From contig JACZJN010000197.1 in assembly GCA_014860565.1 (NCBI GenBank), positions 25,204-89,203 of the forward strand: a stretch of DNA of 64,000 nt. Direction: 5' to 3'. The notes under the pieces were generated by a model. That model worked only from the letters and a program-made list of their open reading frames with translations. It had not been told where the DNA came from and ran no database searches. Every line of letters starts with the position of its first letter. Positions within the stretch are counted from its first letter, which is position 1. Of the stretch, positions 56,863 through 64,000 are shown piece by piece. This stretch comes from Bacteroidota bacterium. GTDB lineage: Bacteria > Bacteroidota > Ignavibacteria > SZUA-365. Made by a program: the position numbers and the translations under genes.

Positions 56863-58872
56863 TTGCCCCAGCGCCACACCTGCTGTTCACCTCGCCCCCG
56901 TACCGTTGTGAAACTTCCTGCCACAAAACTCAAGACCAAGCTCCAGCTCGCCTTCGTTTCCATCGGATTCATTTCGATTTTCATCACCGGTTGGCAGGCG
57001 TATGAAAATGCGCGCACCGCACTGGAAGAAGTGACCTTTCAGCGTCTGACCGCCGTGCGCGAATCGCGCAGGCGTCAGATCGAGTTCTATTTCGAGCGCA
57101 TCCGCAGCGACGTCGTGTCGTATTCCAACGATCAGCTCGTCATACGCGCGGCGAAGCTTCTGACTGTTGGGTCCGGCGGAAAGGATGGCGCGATGGCATC
57201 CTATGACCGCGACATACGCGCACATCTCGATCAGCAGGGGTATTACGACATTTTCCTGGTCACTCCCTCGGGCGACGTCATCTATACCGTGAAACACGAG
57301 GCGGATTTCGGCACGAACCTGCGCAGCGGCCCGTATCGCGATTCCAACATCGCCGAGGTGTACCGCGCGGCGGCCGAGTCCACGGACCGGCAATTCGCCC
57401 GCTTCGTCGATTTCAAACCCTACCAGCCTTCCGGATTCACTCCTGCGGCGTTCGTCGCCTCCCCCGTATACGACGGCGACCGCATGCTCGCGGTGCTGAT
57501 TTTCCAGATATCCATCGATGACATCAACGCGGTGATGACGGAGAACAGCAACTGGCAGAGCGAAGGGTTCGGGCAAAGCGGCGAAACCTATATCGTCGGC
57601 ACCGACCACCGCATGCGCAACGATTCGCGCTTCTTCATCGAACAGCCGCGTGCGTATTACCGGACGCTCGAAAGCGTCGGCACCGACTCCGCCACCATCG
57701 GCGCCATCCGCCGGCACCGGACCTCGGTGCTGCTGCAGGAAGTGCGGACCGAGGCCACGGAAGCCGCGCTTGCCGGACGCACCGACACCCGCAACGTGCT
57801 CGATTACCGCGGGGTTCGGGTGCTCAGCTCCTTCGCGCCACTCGACATTCCGGATCTCCACTGGGTGATGCTCTCCGAGATCGACGAAATCGAGGCGTTC
57901 CGTTCCGTTTACACGCTGCGCGAGCAGCTGATCCTCAGCGGACTGATCATCCTGCTCTTCGCTGTGGGGCTCGGCTTCGGCATTTCGCAGACCATCTCGC
58001 GTCCCATCCAGGCATTGACCACCGTCACCGAAAAATTCGGCCGCGGCGATCTCGACAACCGTGCCGACGTCGGCGCACGGGATGAAATCGGACTGCTCGC
58101 GCAGACCTTCAACACCATGGCCGACAAGATCAAGTCGCACACACAGCAGCTCGAAGAAGAGGTGCAGGTGCGCCGACGGACGGAAGAGGAACTCGTACAT
58201 TCGCAGGAGCTGTTCCGCAATCTCTCTCGCCATCTGCAGACCGTGCGCGAGGAGGAACGCAAGGGCATCGCGCGGGAAATCCACGACGAACTCGGCCAGA
58301 ACCTCACCACGCTGAAGCTGCATCTGAGCCTGCTGATCGAAGATCTGCCCGAGGACACCGCCGCGCCGCGCGCGAAATTCCAGGCGATCATCGAAGACAT
58401 CGACGTGACCATCCAGTCGGTGAAGCGGCTGATCTCCGATCTGCGTCCCGGACTGCTCGACGACCTCGGTCTCGTCGCCGCCATCGAATGGCAGGCGGAA
58501 GAATTCCAGCGCCGCACGGGAATTCACTGTGATCTGCATATCGATCCACCCGACATTTCTCTCGACGCCGACCGGTCCACCGCGGTGTTTCGTATTTTCC
58601 AGGAAACGCTGACCAACATCGCGCGGCATGCGCAGGCCGACCGTGTGATGATCACGTTGCACGCGGATGACGCGGCGATCATGCTGCAGGTACGCGACAA
58701 CGGCCGCGGAATATCATCCGAAGACATTTCCGCTCCCCGCTCCTTTGGCCTGATGGGCATTCGCGAACGCGCGCATTACTGGGGCGGCGCCACGGAGATA
58801 CACGGTGCGTCGGGCAGCGGAACGACGGTAACGGTGACCATTCCCCTTGACCACGCAGGAGCAACATCATGA
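56863..58872 (+). CDS. Sensor histidine kinase, HisKA_3/NarX type, with extracellular sensor and HAMP (start may be GTG 56908)
   Basis: TM, extracellular dCache-like domain, HAMP (ISRPIQALTTVTEKFGRGDLDNRADVGARDEIGLLAQTFN), EERKGIAREIHDELGQNLTTLKLHLSLL, VRDNGRGI, SFGLMGIRERAHYWGG. Confidence 0.94.
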   Translation: MPQRHTCCSPRPRTVVKLPATKLKTKLQLAFVSIGFISIFITGWQAYENARTALEEVTFQRLTAVRESRRRQIEFYFERIRSDVVSYSNDQLVIRAAKLLTVGSGGKDGAMASYDRDIRAHLDQQGYYDIFLVTPSGDVIYTVKHEADFGTNLRSGPYRDSNIAEVYRAAAESTDRQFARFVDFKPYQPSGFTPAAFVASPVYDGDRMLAVLIFQISIDDINAVMTENSNWQSEGFGQSGETYIVGTDHRMRNDSRFFIEQPRAYYRTLESVGTDSATIGAIRRHRTSVLLQEVRTEATEAALAGRTDTRNVLDYRGVRVLSSFAPLDIPDLHWVMLSEIDEIEAFRSVYTLREQLILSGLIILLFAVGLGFGISQTISRPIQALTTVTEKFGRGDLDNRADVGARDEIGLLAQTFNTMADKIKSHTQQLEEEVQVRRRTEEELVHSQELFRNLSRHLQTVREEERKGIAREIHDELGQNLTTLKLHLSLLIEDLPEDTAAPRAKFQAIIEDIDVTIQSVKRLISDLRPGLLDDLGLVAAIEWQAEEFQRRTGIHCDLHIDPPDISLDADRSTAVFRIFQETLTNIARHAQADRVMITLHADDAAIMLQVRDNGRGISSEDISAPRSFGLMGIRERAHYWGGATEIHGASGSGTTVTVTIPLDHAGATS

Positions 58873-59501
58873 TTCGCATTCTTCTCGCCGACGACCATGT
58901 CCTCTTCCGTGAGGGGCTCAAGCAGATTCTCGGAAAGCACAAGGAACTGCGCGTGCTCGACGAAGCCGGCAGCGGCACCGAAGCGCTGGAGAAAATTTTC
59001 AGCAAGCGCTACGACGTGGTCATCCTCGACATCTCCATGCCGGGCCGGGGCGGACTCGACATTCTCGGCGAGATCAAGAAAGAGCATCCCGATCTGCCGG
59101 TGCTGATTCTCAGCATGCATCCCGAGGATCAGTACGCCGTGCGCGTGCTCCGCGCAGGGGCCGCCGGTTATCTGACAAAGGAAAGCGCCGCGTCGGAGCT
59201 CATCACCGCGATTCACAAAGTCGCCTCGGGAGGCCGGTATATCAGTCCGAGCGTGGCCGAGCGCCTTGCCGACGCCGTCGTCGTCGATCACCAGGAGGCG
59301 CCGCATCAGACGCTCTCGAACCGCGAATACCAGGTCATGCGCATGCTCGCGTCGGGAAAGACGCTAAAGGAAATCGCCGAGGACCTTTTCCTCAGCGAAA
59401 AGACCATCACCACCTACCGCGCGCGCATCCTCGAAAAGATGAAGCTGCGCAACAACGTCGACCTCTCGCACTACGCGATCAAGCACAAGCTGCTGGATTG
59501 A
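58869..59501 (+). CDS. NarL/LuxR family response regulator
   Basis: IRILLADDHVLFREGLKQIL; DVVILDISMPGRGGLDIL; LSNREYQVMRMLASGKTLKEIAEDLFLSEKTITTYRARILEKMKLRNN. Confidence 0.96.
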   Translation: MIRILLADDHVLFREGLKQILGKHKELRVLDEAGSGTEALEKIFSKRYDVVILDISMPGRGGLDILGEIKKEHPDLPVLILSMHPEDQYAVRVLRAGAAGYLTKESAASELITAIHKVASGGRYISPSVAERLADAVVVDHQEAPHQTLSNREYQVMRMLASGKTLKEIAEDLFLSEKTITTYRARILEKMKLRNNVDLSHYAIKHKLLD

Positions 59502-59503
59502 GT

Positions 59504-59532
59504 GCGAAGAACCGCCTTTGGTGGTTCTTCGC
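59504..59532 (+). terminator. Hairpin directly after the response regulator stop codon
   Basis: GCGAAGAACC-N9-GGTTCTTCGC; no long T tract. Confidence 0.5.
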
Positions 59533-59575
59533 GCAGGAGGCAGTAGGCAGGAAGTAGTACGATGGCGATCCTCCC

Positions 59576-59668
59576 CCGTCATGCCGAGTAGTCCAGCGAA
59601 GCGGGACGTATCGAGGCACGCCCCCTCGATACGCGCCACCCTGCGGGCGTCGCTACTCGGTGTGACGG
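59576..59668. repeat. MITE-like imperfect inverted repeat, about 93 bp
   Basis: CCGTCATGCCGAGTAG...CGTATCGAGG / CCTCGATACG...CTACTCGGTGTGACGG: long imperfect inverted arms. Confidence 0.7.
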
Positions 59669-59852
59669 ATCAGGCCATCCCTCCCGTAGGGAATCCCCTA
59701 CATCCGCACGGCGTACATCCGCACAGGGAATTCAGGCTTCCGCGTATTTGGCGGCCGGGCCGGGAACGGTAGTTTCAGAGCGTATTATCTGCTTATTGCG
59801 GAATCGCGTCTCGTGCTATCGTTCTACCCATCCCCATACACAGGAGACCTCC

Positions 59853-61070
59853 ATGTTTGACACCGGAAACACCGGCTTCATGCTCGTGGCGACCAGCCTT
59901 GTCATGCTCATGACCCCCGGACTCGCCTTCTTCTACGGCGGCCTGGTCGGCCGTAAAAACGTCCTCACCATCATGATCCAGAGCTTCGTCTCCATGGGCA
60001 TCACTACGGTGCTGTGGTTCGCGGTCGGCTATTCGATGTGCTTCAGCGGAGACATCGGCGGCATCATCGAGAACCTCGATCATGCTTTTCTTGCCGGCGT
60101 ATCCGTGAACGAGGTTTTCGGCAGCGGACAGAACAACATTCCCCTGCTCGTATTCATCGCCTACCAGATGATGTTCGCCATCATCACCCCCGCACTCATC
60201 ACCGGTGCCTTCACGAATCGCGTGACCTTCAAAGCCTACCTGATTTTCCTCGTGGTGTGGCTGCTGTTCGTGTATTTCCCGTTCGTGCACATGGTATGGG
60301 GCGGCGGCATGCTCGCGCAGTGGGGCGTGCTCGATTTCGCGGGCGGCATCGTCGTTCATGCGATCGCGGGTATGGCGGCACTGGCGTCGGTGTTCTACCT
60401 GGGCAAGCGCCGCGTCGAAGAGAAAGGGCCGCACAGCATTCCACTCGTGGCGCTGGGTACCGGTCTTCTCTGGTTCGGCTGGTATGGCTTCAACGCCGGA
60501 AGTGAACTGCGCGTGGACGAAGTGACCGCACTCGCTTTCCTCAATACCGACGTCGCGGCCTCATTCGCCGGCGTCACCTGGCTGATCCTCGCCTGGGTCA
60601 TCGAGAAAAAACCGAAATTCGTCGGCCTGCTCACGGGCGCCGTGGCGGGACTCGCCACCATCACTCCCGCCGCGGGCTTTGTTACCACCAGCAGCGCAGT
60701 CATCATTGGCATCTCGTCTGGCATTATCTGCTACTTCGCGGTCACCATGAAAAACCGGTTGAAATGGGACGATGCGCTTGACGTGTGGGGCGTCCACGGC
60801 GTCGGCGGCATCATCGGCACCATAGCCCTCGGCCTGTTCGGAACCACGGCAGTCAATGCAGCGGGCGCCAACGGGCTGCTCTTCGGCGGACCCGATTTCT
60901 TCTTCAAGCAGGTCGTCGCCGTGATCGGCGCCAGCGCCTATGCGTTCTTCTTCACCTACGGCGCCCTGAAGCTCATCAATCTCATCACCCCCGTGCGCAC
61001 GTCCGACGCCGAAGAGGCGAACATGGACGAAGTGCTGCACGGCGAAACCGCGTACATCGAGGGTATCTGA
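59853..61070 (+). CDS. amt: Ammonium transporter
   Basis: NTGFMLVATSLVMLMTPGLAFFYGGLVGRKNVLTIMIQSF; WLLFVYFPFVHMVWGGGMLAQWGVLDFAGGIVVHAIAGMAALA; DDALDVWGVHGVGGIIGTIALGLF. Confidence 0.96.
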   Translation: MFDTGNTGFMLVATSLVMLMTPGLAFFYGGLVGRKNVLTIMIQSFVSMGITTVLWFAVGYSMCFSGDIGGIIENLDHAFLAGVSVNEVFGSGQNNIPLLVFIAYQMMFAIITPALITGAFTNRVTFKAYLIFLVVWLLFVYFPFVHMVWGGGMLAQWGVLDFAGGIVVHAIAGMAALASVFYLGKRRVEEKGPHSIPLVALGTGLLWFGWYGFNAGSELRVDEVTALAFLNTDVAASFAGVTWLILAWVIEKKPKFVGLLTGAVAGLATITPAAGFVTTSSAVIIGISSGIICYFAVTMKNRLKWDDALDVWGVHGVGGIIGTIALGLFGTTAVNAAGANGLLFGGPDFFFKQVVAVIGASAYAFFFTYGALKLINLITPVRTSDAEEANMDEVLHGETAYIEGI

Positions 61071-61071
61071 T

Positions 61072-62178
61072 ATGAAATTCCGCACCATCACGCTGATCGC
61101 ACTGTTTCTCTTCACCGGACTTTCCCTGCATGCACAGGATGCCCGGTGGTACGACTCCGTGGAAATGCAGGGCTTTCTCTCCACGTCGTTCACCTATAAC
61201 CTCAACACGCCGGCGAGCGGAGAAAACGGTTTCCGTATTTTCGACCGTCATCACAACAGCTTCAACCTCGACGTGTTTCAGCTCGTACTGAAGCGCGACG
61301 CGGAGAAAGCGGGCGACGCCGGATTCCGCTTCGACGGCATTTTCGGCCAGCTGCCGATGTACACTGCGTCGTCGGGACTCTTCGGCGGACAGAACATCGA
61401 CGTGCTGCAGGCCTATGCCACCTACATCATCCCGATCGGCGACGGACTGACGCTCGACGGTGGAAAGTTCCTCACCCATATGGGCTATGAGTTGATCGAA
61501 GGCCGCGACGGCTGGAACGACAACATCAGCCGCTCGTTCTGTTTCGGTTACGCCATTCCCTTCGCGCACACCGGTCTCCGCGCGCGTTACGGCTTCGGCG
61601 AACGCGTTTCGGCGATGGTCATGCTCGCGAACGGCTGGGACAACGCGGTCGAAAACAACAGCAATAAAACCGTGGGCGCGCAGCTGGCCTTTGTCCCTGT
61701 CGACGGACTCAACCTCGTGGCGAACGCGATCTACGGTGCCGAAGGCAGCGATGACAACAGCAACAACACGTCGGTCATCGACATCGTCGCCAGCTGGTCG
61801 GCCAGCGATCTGATCACCATCGGTGCGAACGTCGACCTCGGTTCCGCGCAGGCCGCTGCCGCGGAAGGCGCGGACGCAGCATGGACCGGTTTCGCCGGCT
61901 ATGTCCGCCTCAACTTCAGCGACGCATTCTCGCTGGCCCTTCGCGGCGAGCAGTTCGACGATGCCGACGGTGTGCGCACCGGTGGCGTGCAGAAACTCAC
62001 GGAGTTCACCATCACCCCGGAATACCGGCCGACCGACAACCTGGTCTTCCGTGCCGAGTTCCGCATGGACACTTCCGACAAGGAAGTGTTCGAGGACGGC
62101 GACTCGTTTGAAAATCCTTCCCTCCCAAACAGCGATGCGCAGTCCACGATCGGACTGAACATGCTCGTTTTGTTCTAA
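61072..62178 (+). CDS. Outer-membrane beta-barrel porin (OmpL/BBP2-like)
   Basis: Signal peptide, FLSTSFTYNLNTP, FNLDVFQLVLKRDAEKAGDAGFRFDGIFGQ, alternating beta pattern to a C-terminal LNMLVLF; directly downstream of amt. Confidence 0.85.
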   Translation: MKFRTITLIALFLFTGLSLHAQDARWYDSVEMQGFLSTSFTYNLNTPASGENGFRIFDRHHNSFNLDVFQLVLKRDAEKAGDAGFRFDGIFGQLPMYTASSGLFGGQNIDVLQAYATYIIPIGDGLTLDGGKFLTHMGYELIEGRDGWNDNISRSFCFGYAIPFAHTGLRARYGFGERVSAMVMLANGWDNAVENNSNKTVGAQLAFVPVDGLNLVANAIYGAEGSDDNSNNTSVIDIVASWSASDLITIGANVDLGSAQAAAAEGADAAWTGFAGYVRLNFSDAFSLALRGEQFDDADGVRTGGVQKLTEFTITPEYRPTDNLVFRAEFRMDTSDKEVFEDGDSFENPSLPNSDAQSTIGLNMLVLF

Positions 62179-62198
62179 TCCCTCCTTCGAGCGCGAAC

Positions 62199-62232
62199 GG
62201 CGGCGGTTCCTACCTCAGGAACCGCCGTTTTT
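62199..62232 (+). terminator. Intrinsic terminator
   Basis: CGGCGGTTCC-TACCTCA-GGAACCGCCGTTTTTG after the porin. Confidence 0.85.
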
Positions 62233-62536
62233 GTTTCAGGCATTAAAGCGGATAGGGATCCCATTTCTTACAAAAAATTAATGTAAAAAATGAAGATAAT
62301 TTTGGCCATTCAGGGTGAACTCCCACGATAGAGTGGTATGGAGGCTCCGTGGCCGCGAACACGGCCGCCTCGGCGGAAAATCGGCCAGTACCGTACAATG
62401 GACACCGTCACCAGACGGTCTCCGAGAATGTGGGGCACCTGCCAGGTCGGACGAGCTGGTCAACCCGCGCCCGCATCCCGGGCCCGGGGGATTGCTCTTT
62501 GCGTCTCTTTTTCCTTCATTTATCATGGAGTTACCC

Positions 62537-62719
62537 ATGAAGCAACACGACACCGCCTCAATGGGGCGGATCCCGGCACGGTTCTTGACACACACACACA
62601 CACACACAGCACATGTGATGAGCCGGGCAAAACCCGTCGACCACGGGATCCCCGACGATCCCGTCACTGTCACTTCCCGCTTCGTTTTCTCCCGTTCCTT
62701 CTGCTCCTTCTCTTCATGA
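62537..62719 (+). CDS. Short ORF with good SD that runs through the (CA)10 tract; probable out-of-frame leader of the next gene
   Basis: GGAG-TTACCC-ATGAAG at 62527-62542; MKQHDTASMGRIPARFLTHTHTHTAHVMS...SFCSFSS stop at 62719. Confidence 0.5.
   Translation: MKQHDTASMGRIPARFLTHTHTHTAHVMSRAKPVDHGIPDDPVTVTSRFVFSRSFCSFSS
62589..62608. repeat. (CA)10 dinucleotide microsatellite
   Basis: Ten uninterrupted CA units between the SD/ATG at 62537 and the downstream signal-peptide frame. Confidence 0.97.
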
Positions 62720-64000
62720 TAAGCGGTGTGTGGAATATCGCGCTGGGGCAAACCGAATGGAAGGACCGCTCTCCATGCCTCGCGCCCAATGACCAGCTCA
62801 ATCCGGCGGTTGCCCTGCCCACGCAGACCGACTTCACCGTCAGCGTCTGGGAAGACGAACGTGATTTCGGTGATTCGGGCTCGGATATCTACATTCAGCG
62901 CATCGATAACATCACCGGTGTTTCCACCTGGATCGGGGACAAGACGGGGTATTACTATTATGGAAACATCAACGTCGTGGAGGACCGCTTCGACGGCATC
63001 CCCGTGTGCACCGCCCCGGAGGACCAGCGCAATCCCCGCGCGGCCTATGACGGCATGGGCGGTGTGGTGGTGGTCTGGGAGGACTATCGGAGCGGAATCT
63101 GCGATGTGTACGCGCAGCGCATCGATCTTGCCACGGGCCGCCCCGATCCGGCCTGGCCTGTTGATGGCATCCCCGTCTGCCAGACCGGCGCGCGCAGCGA
63201 ACGCCCGCGAGTGGTCGGAACGAGCGACGGCGTGTTCATCACCTGGATCGACTATCGCAACGACCCGGGCACGCCGCCACGCGACCGGGACATTTTCCTG
63301 CAGTACATCCAGAGCGCCACGGCCAGCTGGCCGCCGCCGCCGACCGCCTGGGTGCAGAACGGCATCCAGGTCACCACGAACACGCGGCCCGACCAGATCA
63401 ATCCCGAGTTGGACGCGGACAATATTTTCGCACTCGACCTGCTCGGCAACATGACGCAGGGAGTGGTTGTCACCTACCAGGATGACCGCTTTCGAGGGCT
63501 GTCTTCCGGACAGCCGGTGTGGACGGTGTTCGCCAATCGCATCGACGCGAACGGCGCGCAGATGTACACGATGGGCATGCCGCCATGGACGGCCGACGTG
63601 CCCGCGGCGCCGTCGTACGAGCACCAGGAGTATCCGCGCATCGTGACCACCGGCAAGCAGCCGAACGTGACCAACCAATCGGCGGTGATCGTCTGGCAGG
63701 ACATGATCGAGAATCCCGTCCTGGGCTATACCGACATCTTCGCCCAGCGCCTCGACGCCAGCGGACTCGCGCTGTTCGGCGGCGCGACCGGACTTCCGGT
63801 CTGCCAGGTGCCGCTCGCGCAGATGCTCCCGCAGCCCGTGCTCTGGGAATCGGGCGATCCGCTGCTGGGGACCTACGTGCCGTACGTGACCGTGGGTTGG
63901 ATCGATTACCGGAACGCGACCCTCAACGGAACGGATATTTACGGCGGACTGATCATGGCCAACGCGCCGGGCGGGATGGTCAATCCGCAGGGAGGGATGG
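62716..64000 (+). CDS. Exported W-x-D-x-R repeat (propeller-like) protein, 3'-truncated by window; coding frame opens upstream of this ATG
   Basis: Frame open to window end: ...GVWNIALGQTEWKDRSPCLAPNDQLNPAV...VSVWEDERDFGDSGSDIYIQRID...VVVVWEDYRSGICDVYAQRID...VFITWIDYRNDPG...VVVTYQDDRFRG...VIVWQDMIENPVLGYTDIFAQRLD. Homologous repeats to 38075..40741. Absent from the ORF track because it has no stop in the window. Confidence 0.85.
   Translation, partial: MISGVWNIALGQTEWKDRSPCLAPNDQLNPAVALPTQTDFTVSVWEDERDFGDSGSDIYIQRIDNITGVSTWIGDKTGYYYYGNINVVEDRFDGIPVCTAPEDQRNPRAAYDGMGGVVVVWEDYRSGICDVYAQRIDLATGRPDPAWPVDGIPVCQTGARSERPRVVGTSDGVFITWIDYRNDPGTPPRDRDIFLQYIQSATASWPPPPTAWVQNGIQVTTNTRPDQINPELDADNIFALDLLGNMTQGVVVTYQDDRFRGLSSGQPVWTVFANRIDANGAQMYTMGMPPWTADVPAAPSYEHQEYPRIVTTGKQPNVTNQSAVIVWQDMIENPVLGYTDIFAQRLDASGLALFGGATGLPVCQVPLAQMLPQPVLWESGDPLLGTYVPYVTVGWIDYRNATLNGTDIYGGLIMANAPGGMVNPQGGM

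Noticed and set aside
56887-58662. 591-aa minus-strand ORF
   Set aside because: Antisense to the NarX-type kinase; no family signature, His/Arg/Glu-rich shadow composition.
59504-59532. Regulatory RNA between the NarL-type regulator and amt
   Set aside because: More simply a 3' hairpin of the regulator transcript; no evidence for an independent transcript.
62278-63678. 466-aa minus-strand ORF
   Set aside because: Antisense to the 3'-truncated repeat protein, whose + frame is open to the window end and shows clear protein repeats.

Overview
64 kb of a GC-rich bacterial chromosome, densely coded on both strands. Several predicted secreted proteins carry a C-terminal domain resembling type IX secretion (T9SS) sorting domains, which suggests a Bacteroidota/Ignavibacteria/Kapabacteria-like lineage (inference only). 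I saw no rRNA, tRNA, CRISPR, phage or transposase. Most of the window is ordinary: a clpB-dnaJ / hsp20 heat-shock locus, transporters, aldehyde dehydrogenases, alr, ilvE, amt and a porin. Signal-transduction genes are abundant: two REC-PAS-kinase proteins, a third PAS kinase, an orphan PAS/GAF protein, LytS/LytTR and NarX/NarL-like pairs. Points worth a second look: (i) a (CA)10 tract at the right edge that puts the best start codon out of frame with a long exported W-x-D-x-R repeat protein, so it could be phase-variable; the ORF track misses this gene because it runs off the window; (ii) a D-amino-acid enzyme / M19 dipeptidase / class D beta-lactamase operon; (iii) a 54-bp tandem array built around a GC-rich palindrome, with other palindromes nearby; (iv) repeated ATTGGCA/TGCCAAT operator-like sites between the divergent heat-shock genes; (v) a MITE-like inverted repeat upstream of amt. 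I cannot demonstrate a wholly new system from sequence alone. Start codons were refined by eye from the ORF track and are approximate in places.
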